The notes below the pieces were generated by a model. That model saw only the letters and a list, made by a program, of their open reading frames with translations. It ran no database searches and had not been told where the DNA came from. Source: a virus. From it: a stretch of 38,328 bases of DNA. Position numbers and translations under genes: made by a program. Every line of letters starts with the position of its first letter. Position 1 is the first letter of the stretch. Below are positions 23,431 through 31,249 of the stretch, piece after piece. The stretch is taken from positions 1 through 38,328 of the IMG/VR virus record IMGVR_UViG_3300028550_002804; one strand, written 5' to 3'.

Positions 23431-23588
23431 AAAAAAACTTTTTTTCATCAAAAACAGGCCACGGGCCATCTGATGAATATTTTAAGAATTTAGCAGTTTG
23501 GCATGATATAGATATAGTAAAGTCGTGGGTGCTTGGATTTGTAACAGGCAGTATATTGACCGGACTATTAATAATATTATTTTCTTAA
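23427..23588 (+). CDS. Small tail-anchored membrane protein (53 aa)
   Basis: ATG 23427 overlaps the cyclase TGA (ATGA). The product starts MKKNFFSSKTGHGPSDEY and ends with a hydrophobic helix (SWVLGFVTGSILTGLLIILFS). It is the last gene of the curli-like operon and the next promoter follows at once. Translation coupling to the cyclase suggests a partner or regulator; no family is recognised. Confidence 0.6.
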   Translation: MKKNFFSSKTGHGPSDEYFKNLAVWHDIDIVKSWVLGFVTGSILTGLLIILFS

Positions 23589-23597
23589 AAATAGTTC

Positions 23598-23626
23598 TTG
23601 ACATTCTCTCATTTTTATTGTATAGT
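23598..23626 (+). promoter_or_regulatory. Sigma70-type promoter
   Basis: TTGACA (23598-23603), 17 bases, TATAGT (23621-23626). It lies in the gap after the curli-like block and would drive the gene at 23662 with a leader of about 28 bases. A GATAAATA at 23649-23656 lies in the leader and is probably incidental. Confidence 0.75.
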
Positions 23627-23661
23627 ATATATAGTGAAGAAAAAGAGAGATAAATATTGTC

Positions 23662-23904
23662 ATGGACCCGATACTACACACATTAATTGCAATAGGTTGC
23701 ATGGCCGGTTGTTATTATGCTGGACATTATTTGGCAACAAAAAAAATGTTTGAACCTATCATTTCAAAAATGCTAGATAAGCTGGAATCGGATGGTTTTA
23801 TCTATACCACCACCGACAAAGATGGTGAGAAAGAACTCATTCCTATTTCTGAAGTAATTGCTAAAACATTGCGAGATGCAATAAAATCTTCAAAATACCC
23901 TTGA
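23662..23904 (+). CDS. Small membrane protein with acidic C-terminus
   Basis: An 80-residue protein starting MDPILHTLIAIGCMAGCYYAG, with one N-terminal membrane helix and a cytoplasmic part (LESDGFIYTTTDKDGEKEL). Similar small proteins lie at the same spot in marine T4-like phages. It has its own early-type promoter and the next promoter begins in its last codons. Function unknown. Confidence 0.6.
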   Translation: MDPILHTLIAIGCMAGCYYAGHYLATKKMFEPIISKMLDKLESDGFIYTTTDKDGEKELIPISEVIAKTLRDAIKSSKYP

Positions 23905-23929
23905 CAATTTTAATATAATATGATATATT
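23901..23929 (+). promoter_or_regulatory. Sigma70-type promoter upstream of tRNA-containing gene
   Basis: TTGACA (23901-23906), 17 bases, TATATT (23924-23929). Transcription should begin at about 23936, at or next to ATG 23937, so the message would be leaderless. It would also transcribe tRNA-Arg, tRNA-Pro and the bS21 gene. Confidence 0.75.
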
Positions 23930-23936
23930 GATAATT

Positions 23937-24355
<419 letters not shown>

Positions 24356-24359
<4 letters not shown>

Positions 24360-24559
24360 GAGTTGATGTAAGAAATAATAATGTCGATCAGGCATTAAGG
24401 GTTCTAAAGAAAAAGTTGTTGTTGGATGGATTCTTTAATGAACTAAGAGAACGAGAAAGCTTTGTATCAAAGGGTGAAAAATATCGTCGGGCAAAGGCTT
24501 CTGGTATTCGTAGATTTAAAAAAGAACAGAAAAAACGTATGGAAGAATTGGGATATTAA
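24356..24559 (+). CDS. rpsU: Ribosomal protein bS21
   Basis: The 67-residue product MRVDVRNNNVDQALRVLKKK...LRERESFV...KYRRAKASGIRRFKKEQKKR has the bS21 layout: the VxxNNVDQALRxLKKK start, a Phe/Arg-rich middle and a basic C-terminal helix; E. coli bS21 is 71 residues. bS21 sits on the 30S platform near the anti-Shine-Dalgarno region and affects initiation. A phage copy could exchange into host ribosomes and bias them toward phage mRNAs. It lies between the tRNAs and a basic phage protein, so it is probably cotranscribed with them. Confidence 0.9.
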
Positions 24560-24560
24560 A

Positions 24561-25184
24561 ATGGTTAAAAAGAAGAAAATTGCTGTTAAGACTGATAATA
24601 GTAATTGGCAGGCCCCCAAGGTTCGTAAAAAACGTAAACCTATGAGTGAAGAACAACGGGTTGCAGCTGCAGCACGTTTAGAAAAAGCAAGAGAAAAACG
24701 CAAAGAGAAAAATCCTGATTATGGACAAAGTTCGCTTCCATTAGTTTTAAAAGATTTGCCAGAGGAACATCCAAGACATCCTAAAAAAATTAAGGAATGG
24801 ATTAAAACTCAAAAAGACCTTGCAAGTTCAGCACGAAGTGCTGTAAAACAAAAAATAAAGGGAGCAGAAGCACAATTAGCTAGCCATGAAGGATATATAA
24901 AGAATATGCATAGATATCTTCGGGATGGTGATTGGGTTGATGATTTTTATGGTGAGCATCAACAAAACAAAATTGGTTGGTATTGTGTTGCAATGGCATA
25001 TTATGATGATGGTACTCCTAAAAGGAATGTGGGTGTTTATTATCCAGATTTGGGTTGTGAATATACTAAAGAAATGTTTAACGAGGAGAGAGGTATTTCT
25101 AATGCCGGATCAGAAAAACGGAAACGTAAAGAAACCCGACAACGTAGTACAGGGCCCGTGGCCAAAGTCAAAAAGAAAGGTTAA
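24561..25184 (+). CDS. Conserved basic marine T4-like phage protein
   Basis: The start at ATG 24561 (MVKKKKIAVKTDNSNWQAPK) directly follows bS21. The N-terminal ~60 residues are Lys/Arg-rich (KKRKPMSEEQRVAAAARLEKAREKRKEKN), then KEWIKTQKDLASSARSAVKQKIKGAEAQLA and a globular end with HRYLRDGDWVDDFYGEHQ. I recognise this architecture from other marine T4-like phages; no activity is assigned. The basic head suggests RNA or DNA contact. It overlaps the next gene by 83 bases. Confidence 0.6.
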   Translation: MVKKKKIAVKTDNSNWQAPKVRKKRKPMSEEQRVAAAARLEKAREKRKEKNPDYGQSSLPLVLKDLPEEHPRHPKKIKEWIKTQKDLASSARSAVKQKIKGAEAQLASHEGYIKNMHRYLRDGDWVDDFYGEHQQNKIGWYCVAMAYYDDGTPKRNVGVYYPDLGCEYTKEMFNEERGISNAGSEKRKRKETRQRSTGPVAKVKKKG

Positions 25185-25539
25185 AGTTCCTGATGAAGAA
25201 ATTCTTGCATTAAGAGAAAATATGGAATTTGCTGAAGAGCTTAATCAAGACCTAATTATCCAAATGGTTCAAATGATGGGTGAAAATGGAGTTGGCGTTT
25301 CAGACCCATCTTTTATTCGTGATTTAGGATTGATAATTGAAATGACAAAAGGAAGTATATATAGAAGTATGGGAATTCCCCATCCAACACATGCATTTTT
25401 TGAAACTATTGTAGACATTGATGTTGATGAAGATGACAACACTATTCATAGTCATATTGATTTAAATATGTTAGAGAAATTTGTTGAGGATAATAAAGAT
25501 TTAGAGGATGATAATGACGACGATCCCGAAGTTTCATAA
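25102..25539 (+). CDS. Conserved acidic phage protein
   Basis: The start is ATG 25102 (MPDQKNGNVKKPD); the frame is open upstream but only in another gene's territory. The 145-residue protein has a short basic N-terminus, a helical core (EEILALRENMEFAEELNQDLIIQMVQMM) and GSIYRSMGIPHPTHAFFETIVDI, then an acidic C-terminus (DDNDDDPEVS). It is familiar from marine T4-like phages without known function. It overlaps both neighbours, which points to coupled translation. Confidence 0.6.
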   Translation: MPDQKNGNVKKPDNVVQGPWPKSKRKVKVPDEEILALRENMEFAEELNQDLIIQMVQMMGENGVGVSDPSFIRDLGLIIEMTKGSIYRSMGIPHPTHAFFETIVDIDVDEDDNTIHSHIDLNMLEKFVEDNKDLEDDNDDDPEVS

Positions 25540-26182
25540 ACCATTTAGTCCTATAATTATGGAAACAGAAGCACCAAAGGAGTTTGTTGATAAAATCAAC
25601 AGCACTGCTGATAAAGTGCTTGGTAGTGAAGCTGCAAGTGTGGAATGGGATTGGTCACACATGCTGGTTGGCAAAGTACATAAAGAAGTTCGAATCCCCA
25701 TAAAAGGTAAAGACGATAAAGAGTTTCTTTTAAATGTAATGAAGTCTGCATGTTTAGATTATCTAAAGGAATCTATAAATCAAGGCAATCATCATGCATG
25801 GAAGAAACTTGCTGGTGATGCAATTCCAACTTTGGCTAACATTCATCTAACTCATAGTTGGGTAGTCAGTCAATATGCCGGAGAATATAATCCTTGGCAT
25901 CATCATAATGGTGATTTCTCGGCAGTTATCTATCTTAAATTGCCACCCAATATGCACAAAGAAATAGAAGAAGATTATGAGGATCATTATCCAGCAAATG
26001 GATTGATAGAGTTTATGTTTGGTGAGAATCAAATATTTAGAAGCGACAATTTGAAGTTTAAACCAGTAGTAGGAAAGATGTTAGTATTCCCATCATGGTT
26101 GAAACATTTTGTATATCCCTTTAAGAGTGAAGGTGAGAGAAGGAGTATGAGCTTTAATGCTCATATGTTTGTGCCAGAATGA
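25508..26182 (+). CDS. 2OG-Fe(II) oxygenase-like protein
   Basis: The double-stranded beta-helix signature is visible: HSWVVSQYAGEYNPWHHHNGDFSAVIYLK supplies the H-x-D-type iron ligands, and MLVFPSWLKHFVYPFKSEGERRSMSFN supplies the distal His and the Arg that binds 2-oxoglutarate. Such phage enzymes hydroxylate unknown protein, sugar or base targets. ATG 25514 (MTTIPKFHKPF) is an equally good start. It overlaps the preceding gene by 32 bases and RNase H by 4. Confidence 0.75.
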   Translation: MIMTTIPKFHKPFSPIIMETEAPKEFVDKINSTADKVLGSEAASVEWDWSHMLVGKVHKEVRIPIKGKDDKEFLLNVMKSACLDYLKESINQGNHHAWKKLAGDAIPTLANIHLTHSWVVSQYAGEYNPWHHHNGDFSAVIYLKLPPNMHKEIEEDYEDHYPANGLIEFMFGENQIFRSDNLKFKPVVGKMLVFPSWLKHFVYPFKSEGERRSMSFNAHMFVPE

Positions 26183-27024
26183 TATTAGTTGATATGAATC
26201 AGATTTCTCTTGCAAGTATGATGATGCACTTGCATATGAGTAAGTCTAAAGAGATAGATGAAAATATGGTGCGGCATATGATTCTTAATTCGCTTCGTAT
26301 GTACCGTACCAAATATTCATCTGAATTTGGGGAATTGGTTTTGTGTTATGACTCTAAGCATTATTGGAGGCGTGATTACTTTCCAGAATATAAATTTAGC
26401 AGACGAAAGAGTAGAGAAAAATCCACACATGATTGGAATGCAATTTTTCTTTGTCTCAATGAGATAAAGGATGAGCTTAGGAATAATATGCCATATAAGT
26501 TTGTAGAAATATATGGCGCAGAAGCTGATGATATTATCGGTGTTCTTTGCTCCGAATATTCAGAAGAAATCATGATAATTTCTGGTGACAAAGATTTTAT
26601 TCAGCTCCAAAAATATCCTAATGTAAAACAATTCAGTCCGATTACTAAGAAAATAATAAGTGGTGAAAATTCTGGCACATATCTTAAAGAGCATATCTTT
26701 AAGGGTGACACTAGTGATGGAGTACCTAATGTTCTATCTCCTGACAATACATTTACTGATGGCTTACGACAAAAACCATTAAGTAAAAAGAAAATTGCTT
26801 CATGGGTGGAACATGATTTTGAAGATGTTGCTCCTAATGATGAAGTGAAAAGAAACTACCAAAGAAATCGCAAATTGATTGATTTGACATACACACCAGA
26901 AGAACTTTCTTCAGAGATAATTAATACATATAAGGAAGCTCCATATGGTGATCGCAGCAAACTACTAAATTACTTTATACAAAAGAGATTGAGAACTCTC
27001 ACAGAATCCATAGGAGAATTTTAA
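26179..27024 (+). CDS. rnh: RNase H / 5'-3' exonuclease (T4 Rnh-like)
   Basis: A FEN-1/T4 RNase H family nuclease of 281 residues (T4: 305). Metal-binding acidic residues lie in ILVDMNQ, CYDSKHYWRRDYFPEYK, YGAEADDIIGVL, IISGDKDFIQLQ and KGDTSDGVPNVLS, in the family order. It removes RNA primers and flaps from lagging strands, working with the gp32 protein whose gene begins at 38074. The ATG overlaps the oxygenase stop. Confidence 0.92.
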   Translation: MILVDMNQISLASMMMHLHMSKSKEIDENMVRHMILNSLRMYRTKYSSEFGELVLCYDSKHYWRRDYFPEYKFSRRKSREKSTHDWNAIFLCLNEIKDELRNNMPYKFVEIYGAEADDIIGVLCSEYSEEIMIISGDKDFIQLQKYPNVKQFSPITKKIISGENSGTYLKEHIFKGDTSDGVPNVLSPDNTFTDGLRQKPLSKKKIASWVEHDFEDVAPNDEVKRNYQRNRKLIDLTYTPEELSSEIINTYKEAPYGDRSKLLNYFIQKRLRTLTESIGEF

Positions 27025-27025
27025 A

Positions 27026-27505
27026 ATGAATTTATTAATTTCAGAAATTTTGGAAAAGGTTTCAAAAGTCAAGACTAAAAAGGATAAGGTTGATATCCTA
27101 AGAGAAAATGATCATCAATCTTTGAGAATGGTTATTAAGGCTTCCTTTGATCCAACTATTGAGTGGGCATTACCAGAAGGTGATGTTCCTTATACTCGCA
27201 ATGAGGCCCCAGAAGGAACAGAGCATTCTTCTCTGTCATACGAATCTCGTAAGTTGTATCATTTCATTCGTGGTGGTGATAATCAAATTAATCAGAACAA
27301 GCGAGAATCAATGTTCGTTCAACTATTAGAAGGTCTTCATGAGAGTGAAGCAGCACTTTTGGTGGCTGCAAAGGACAAGAAATTGCATCAAATGTATAAG
27401 GGTCTTTCTGCTCCTGTAGTCAAGGAAGCATTCAATTGGAATGATGAATATATGGTTGATGACCATCATGTTTATCCTCAAACACCCGGCCCAGCAAACG
27501 GGTAA
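27026..27505 (+). CDS. Conserved T4-like phage protein (DUF6433-like)
   Basis: A 159-residue protein with MNLLISEILEKVSKVKTKKDKVDILREN, SRKLYHFIRGGDNQINQNKRESMFVQLLEGLHESEA and LHQMYKGLSAPVVKEAFNW. These blocks recur in T4-like phages beside rnh; I believe this is the DUF6433 family, but the name is from memory. It is helical, with no catalytic motif. TAGGAG precedes the ATG. A short gap with a sigma70-type promoter follows it. Confidence 0.6.
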   Translation: MNLLISEILEKVSKVKTKKDKVDILRENDHQSLRMVIKASFDPTIEWALPEGDVPYTRNEAPEGTEHSSLSYESRKLYHFIRGGDNQINQNKRESMFVQLLEGLHESEAALLVAAKDKKLHQMYKGLSAPVVKEAFNWNDEYMVDDHHVYPQTPGPANG

Positions 27506-27570
27506 TGACAGATTATCGAACTTTTTTACAGAATCGTTTAGAATCAATGACTTAGGAGGTACGATTTCTC

Positions 27571-27599
27571 TTGACAAACCCTTCTGACTATGGTACTAT
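27571..27599 (+). promoter_or_regulatory. Sigma70-type promoter
   Basis: TTGACA (27571-27576), 17 bases, TACTAT (27594-27599). Transcription would start near 27606 and serve the gene at 27632, whose message has an AAGGA site. Confidence 0.7.
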
Positions 27600-27631
27600 T
27601 AGGTATAGTCAGAAATAAGGAAGACAGAGAC

Positions 27632-27985
27632 ATGAACAACGAAATGACTGCCCTGATTGAGAATATCAAAAAGGACTATTTTGAGTGGACTACGGGTTGT
27701 GCGGCCGCCGCTGGTCGGTGCATTCTGAGCGATACCAATAAGGAAATGATTGATAGGTTCAATGATAATCTGACCTACAAGACAGGTTCCAAATACATCA
27801 AGGTCTTCACAGAAGGCGGTAGTGTTTGGGGTTTTGTTGTCAATACATTCAAGGACAAGAAGTTTGCCAAAGGTGACATTCTGAAGGCTGCGGGCTATAA
27901 CGCTCCTGCTCGGAACGCTGCACGGGGAAACATCATTGACGGTGGTTACACCATCCGGTGGACCGGCCCCCTGTATCTGAAATAA
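27632..27985 (+). CDS. Conserved phage protein, promoter-proximal
   Basis: The start at ATG 27632 (MNNEMTALIENIKKDYFEW) lies inside the expected transcript; an ATG 42 bases earlier overlaps the promoter. The 117-residue protein ends ILKAAGYNAPARNAARGNI...YTIRWTGPLYLK, a motif I recognise from marine phages of several types. Its G+C content is clearly higher than its neighbours' (it even contains GCGGCCGC), which suggests constraint or transfer. Function unknown. Strong own promoter suggests early high expression. Confidence 0.65.
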   Translation: MNNEMTALIENIKKDYFEWTTGCAAAAGRCILSDTNKEMIDRFNDNLTYKTGSKYIKVFTEGGSVWGFVVNTFKDKKFAKGDILKAAGYNAPARNAARGNIIDGGYTIRWTGPLYLK

Positions 27986-27997
27986 TTTGAGGAAATT

Positions 27998-28477
27998 ATG
28001 ATACTTCACATTAAAGGTTCTAACAAAGCAGTTCGTAGATTGATCGAAACGGCTGCTTGGTTTTATGCTGAGAAATTGATGGGTAAAAGACTTATGGAAA
28101 GTCTGGAAATTACCATTAATCTCAAGAAAAATCTTCTTTCTAAGGAAGGCTTCGAAGGAACAGCGATGTGGGAAGATGACAGCTATCGGCCAAAAGAGTT
28201 CACTATCGAAATTGATACTACTGCAAAAATTCGGAATATTCTAATCACTCTTGCTCATGAAATGGTTCATGTTAAACAGTGGGCAAAAAATGAAATGTAT
28301 GAGTATATGAATGTGGCGGGGATGGTTCGATTTAAGGGTGAAAAAATCCATATGGAAATAACTGATTATTGGGATTATCCTTGGGAGATAGAAGCCTACG
28401 GTAAGCAGTTGGGTTTGTTTGTTCGGTTCTGCGAACATATGGGTTTTGAACGTGAAGATATGAAAGAGGAAGCATAA
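27998..28477 (+). CDS. Zinc metallopeptidase-like protein (HExxH)
   Basis: ILITLAHEMVHVKQWAKNE contains the HEMVH zinc-binding helix, and downstream YPWEIEAYG supplies a likely third ligand Glu. This is the gluzincin/SprT-like arrangement. The 159-residue protein has no signal peptide, so it would act in the cytoplasm, for example on host proteins or DNA-protein crosslinks. AGGAAAT precedes the ATG. Its stop overlaps the next ATG by one base. Confidence 0.75.
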   Translation: MILHIKGSNKAVRRLIETAAWFYAEKLMGKRLMESLEITINLKKNLLSKEGFEGTAMWEDDSYRPKEFTIEIDTTAKIRNILITLAHEMVHVKQWAKNEMYEYMNVAGMVRFKGEKIHMEITDYWDYPWEIEAYGKQLGLFVRFCEHMGFEREDMKEEA

Positions 28478-28671
28478 TGGGTAAGATGAAAAATTGGATG
28501 ATGGACATTGAAGAGTTTTGCGACGGATACGATTATGGTGAGGGGGTTGCCTTCGTCTACACCGACATCATTATCGATGAGATTGTTGAGGATGTTGGAA
28601 TGTACTTTAAGTCTAATGATGCAGGAAACTATGCCCGCCAGTATATCACTACACAAATGGGTGAGTTCTAA
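28477..28671 (+). CDS. Small acidic protein (64 aa)
   Basis: ATG 28477 overlaps the metallopeptidase TAA and follows AAAGAGGAA. The product (MGKMKNWMMDIEEFCDGYDYGEG) is acidic and has no membrane segment or known motif. It is squeezed between a peptidase and a wall hydrolase gene with shared end bases, which supports it being real. It could be an inhibitor or partner of either. Confidence 0.6.
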   Translation: MGKMKNWMMDIEEFCDGYDYGEGVAFVYTDIIIDEIVEDVGMYFKSNDAGNYARQYITTQMGEF

Positions 28672-29204
28672 TGAATCTTGCTGCAATTGTCTTGGCAGGG
28701 GTTGTTTCAACTGTTGCCATTCAAACGCAAGAGGTTCCAGATAGAGCTCCAGAGTGTCTTGCACTCAACATGTATTATGAAGCCAGAAGTCAAGGAACTG
28801 CTGGTCTTTTTGCTGTATCTGCGGTGGTACTAAATCGTGTCAATGATAAGCGATTTCCTAACAGTGTCTGTGAAGTTGTCGAGCAGGGCCCTATTAGAGA
28901 GAGTTGGAAAACTCGGCAACATAAACATTTATCATCAAGTGAACGAAAATATTACCCTATAAAAAATAGGTGTCAATTCTCATGGTATTGTGATGGGAAA
29001 AGTGATGTGCCTCGTAACAAAAAAAAGTATCAAGAGTTACTTGACTTATCCAAAGCAATTATGTATAATGAGATATCATTTGTAGATGTTACAGATGGTG
29101 CTTTGTTTTATCATGCAGATTATGTAACGCCTGGATGGGCAAAAACAAAACAGAAAACCGTAGAAATACAAGACCATATTTTTTATAGATGGGATACTAA
29201 ATGA
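28671..29204 (+). CDS. SleB-like cell-wall hydrolase (Hydrolase_2)
   Basis: A hydrophobic N-terminus (MNLAAIVLAGVVSTVAIQT) serves as signal or anchor, followed by CLALNMYYEARSQGTAGLFAVSAVVLNRV, SVCEVVEQ, CQFSWYCDGK and GALFYHADYV, the conserved blocks of the SleB/CwlJ hydrolase family. The Glu of YYEARSQG is the expected catalytic residue. The family cuts peptidoglycan; here it could be an endolysin of the signal-anchor type. A second, T4-type lysozyme is encoded 2.4 kb downstream. Four Cys may form disulphides in the periplasm. Confidence 0.82.
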   Translation: MNLAAIVLAGVVSTVAIQTQEVPDRAPECLALNMYYEARSQGTAGLFAVSAVVLNRVNDKRFPNSVCEVVEQGPIRESWKTRQHKHLSSSERKYYPIKNRCQFSWYCDGKSDVPRNKKKYQELLDLSKAIMYNEISFVDVTDGALFYHADYVTPGWAKTKQKTVEIQDHIFYRWDTK

Positions 29205-29509
29205 CATTTGATGAATACCAAGAATTTGCACGATCAACAGCAATCTATCCAGAAGACTGTAAGGTAACATATCCTACACTTGGTTTGTGTGGAGAGGCTG
29301 GTGAGGTTGCAGAGAAGGTAAAGAAGAATATTCGGGATGGTAAATCTCTGGATGGAGTTGGGCTAGAACTGGGTGATGTGCTTTGGTATATCTCTGCTCT
29401 TGCTGATGACCTTGGTGTAACACTAGAAGAGATTGCACAAGCTAATGTTAATAAGTTGCAATCAAGAAAAGATCGTGGTAAAATTGGTGGTAGTGGAGAT
29501 AACCGATGA
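29201..29509 (+). CDS. mazG: MazG-type nucleotide pyrophosphohydrolase
   Basis: A 102-residue protein with GLCGEAGEVAEKVKKNIRDGKSL and ELGDVLWYISALAD, the E-x-x-E and E-L-x-D metal-binding motifs of MazG. It hydrolyses NTPs or dNTPs (possibly ppGpp) to monophosphates and pyrophosphate, and is common in marine T4-like phages, where it may maintain nucleotide pools or blunt stringent signalling. ATGA overlap with the preceding gene; overlaps the next by 4 bases. Confidence 0.88.
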   Translation: MTFDEYQEFARSTAIYPEDCKVTYPTLGLCGEAGEVAEKVKKNIRDGKSLDGVGLELGDVLWYISALADDLGVTLEEIAQANVNKLQSRKDRGKIGGSGDNR

Positions 29510-30003
29510 ACATATTTTACCTAGACCGTGACCCTGAGATTGCTGCACAGATGATGTGTGACAAGCATGTGGTGAAGATGATACTGGAGAGCGCACAGAT
29601 GCTCTCTACCGCCCATCGTGTCCTTGATGGTGATGAACATGCCAATAATGCTGGTATGTACAAGATGGCTCACAAGAACCATCCAAGCACCATTTGGGTA
29701 AGGGCCAATTCAGAAAACTATGATTGGTTACAGCAACATATGGAAGCTCTGATGACAGAGTATACATATCGTTATGGTAAACATCATGCAACAGAAAGAT
29801 TAATTTATTCTCTGTGGGAACATCCTAAAAATATAACTAATGGTGATTTCACTGACCCTCCAATGTGTATGCCAGATCATTGTAAGGATGAGGATACTGT
29901 ATCTGCATATCATAAATACTATATAATGGAGAAGTCAAATTTTGCAACTTGGAAACGTAGAGATAAACCGGAGTGGTTTAATGAAGAAAGAAAGTTCGCT
30001 TAG
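29506..30003 (+). CDS. Conserved phage protein (MNIFYLDRDPEIAAQ family)
   Basis: A 165-residue protein with LDRDPEIAAQMMCDKHVVKMILESAQMLSTAHRVL, HPSTIWVRAN, YTYRYGKHHA and DPPMCMPDHCK. These His/Cys/Asp-rich blocks are well conserved across T4-like and other phages. I recall homologues labelled as pyrimidine-dimer glycosylase, but the T4 DenV pattern is not visible here. The conserved His and Asp suggest metal or nucleotide binding. It overlaps MazG and the next gene. Confidence 0.6.
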   Translation: MNIFYLDRDPEIAAQMMCDKHVVKMILESAQMLSTAHRVLDGDEHANNAGMYKMAHKNHPSTIWVRANSENYDWLQQHMEALMTEYTYRYGKHHATERLIYSLWEHPKNITNGDFTDPPMCMPDHCKDEDTVSAYHKYYIMEKSNFATWKRRDKPEWFNEERKFA

Positions 30004-30205
30004 AATGGATAGAAATTGGATGGTTGGTATGGGCGGTAAGCCTATCAATCGTTCAGATATTCTTATGAGAGAAGTTGCAGAGATGCAAAAAGCTTTACAT
30101 GTTTTGCAAATTAGACAAATGGAACTTGTTGAACTTGTAGACAAATTAAAAAATAAAATAACACTTTTAGGTGGTGATCCTGAACAATTGGAGATAAACT
30201 TTTAA
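29981..30205 (+). CDS. Small coiled-coil phage protein
   Basis: The start is uncertain: ATG 29981 (MKKESSLRMDRN) has GGAG 8 bases upstream but overlaps the previous gene by 23 bases; ATG 30005 (MDRNWMVGMGGKPINR) begins after its stop but lacks a ribosome site. The body is a Leu-rich coiled coil (EMQKALHVLQIRQMELVELVDKLKNKI). The last base is shared with the next ATG. No known function. Confidence 0.55.
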   Translation: MKKESSLRMDRNWMVGMGGKPINRSDILMREVAEMQKALHVLQIRQMELVELVDKLKNKITLLGGDPEQLEINF

Positions 30206-30513
30206 TGCCGACATATACATTTATGGATAATATTACAGGATTTGCTTTTGATGAATTTATGGGTATGAGTGAGAGAGAAACGTATCTAAAAGACAATCCT
30301 CATATTAGCCAAGTTCCAGTTATGTTTGCATATGTTGGTGATCATATTATGGGTGCTGGTCCAAAAACTGATGGTGGATTTAATGAACGTATGGAACAAA
30401 TTGCAAACTCCCATCCAGGCTCTCCTCTAGCAGATAGATATGGCGGTAGTAAAGCAAAATCCCATAAAGAAATTAAAACAAGAGATGTATTGAAAAAGCA
30501 TAAGGTAATATAA
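30205..30513 (+). CDS. Conserved T4-like phage protein (MPTYTF family)
   Basis: A 102-residue protein beginning MPTYTFMDNITGFAFDEFMGMSERETYLKDNP and ending SHKEIKTRDVLKKHKVI. This is a recognised small protein of T4-like marine phages lying next to phoH. It has the look of a zinc-ribbon fold (MPTYxF...G) whose Cys residues are absent. Function unknown. The stop is within a TATAAATA string that probably is not a promoter. Confidence 0.6.
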   Translation: MPTYTFMDNITGFAFDEFMGMSERETYLKDNPHISQVPVMFAYVGDHIMGAGPKTDGGFNERMEQIANSHPGSPLADRYGGSKAKSHKEIKTRDVLKKHKVI

Positions 30514-30519
30514 ATAAAA

Positions 30520-31230
30520 ATGGCCAGTAAAAAAAATAAAGAAATTAACCATAGTAATCTAGTAACTATTAAATCAATTACTGATAATCAAAAAGTAGTT
30601 TTTGACTCTTGGAAAAAGGATAAGAATCAATTTTTGTTTGGTGCTGCTGGAACAGGCAAAACTTTCATATCACTCTATCTTGCATTAAGAGATGTATTGG
30701 ATTTAAAGAAATCTTATGACAAAGTAGTGCTTGTTAGATCACTTATTCCTACCAGAGAGATTGGATTTCTCCCAGGCGATGAGGAAGATAAAGCTGCATT
30801 ATATCAAATACCATATCAGAACATGGTGCAGTTCATGTTTGAAATGCAGAACGAACAACAATTTAATAATCTATATGATAAACTGAAATTACAAGGTACA
30901 TTATACTTTTTATCAACTTCTTTTCTAAGGGGGTTGACATTTGATAATACAATCATTATAGTAGATGAATGTCAGAACATGAACTTTCATGAGCTTGACA
31001 CAATTATCACCAGAGTAGGGCAGGATTCGAAGATTGTATTTTGTGGAGATTTTGATCAAACAGATTTAGTGAGACAAAATGAGAGAAATGGATTACACGA
31101 CTTTTTACGAATTTTGACAGAAATGGAAGAATTTAATTGCACAGAATTTACTATTGGAGATATTGTTCGTAGTGGTTTTGTTCGCAGCTATCTTATTAAC
31201 AAAATTAAGCTTGGCATTGGTATTGAGTAA
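30520..31230 (+). CDS. phoH: PhoH-like P-loop ATPase
   Basis: A 236-residue ATPase with Walker A FLFGAAGTGKT, Walker B IIIVDECQNM and FCGDFDQTDL, the core of the PhoH family. It includes the conserved VRSLIPTREIGFLPGD segment. PhoH is widespread in marine phages and its role is unsettled (phosphate response, RNA handling). The start is ATG 30520, 6 bases after the preceding stop. A perfect sigma70-like sequence occurs inside the gene at 30934-30962. Confidence 0.92.
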   Translation: MASKKNKEINHSNLVTIKSITDNQKVVFDSWKKDKNQFLFGAAGTGKTFISLYLALRDVLDLKKSYDKVVLVRSLIPTREIGFLPGDEEDKAALYQIPYQNMVQFMFEMQNEQQFNNLYDKLKLQGTLYFLSTSFLRGLTFDNTIIIVDECQNMNFHELDTIITRVGQDSKIVFCGDFDQTDLVRQNERNGLHDFLRILTEMEEFNCTEFTIGDIVRSGFVRSYLINKIKLGIGIE

Positions 31231-31249
31231 TGTATATAGGAGAGAGTAA

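Noticed and set aside
23649-23656. GATAAATA as a late promoter for the gene at 23662
   Set aside because: It is 5 bases before the ATG and downstream of a much better TTGACA-17-TATAGT promoter.
29506-30003. T4 endonuclease V (DenV, pyrimidine-dimer glycosylase) assignment
   Set aside because: The DenV N-terminal and catalytic pattern is not visible; left as a conserved protein of unknown function.
30509-30516. TATAAATA directly before the PhoH start
   Set aside because: It lies only 3 bases before ATG 30520 and spans the stop of the previous gene, so transcription would start inside phoH. Not listed as a promoter.
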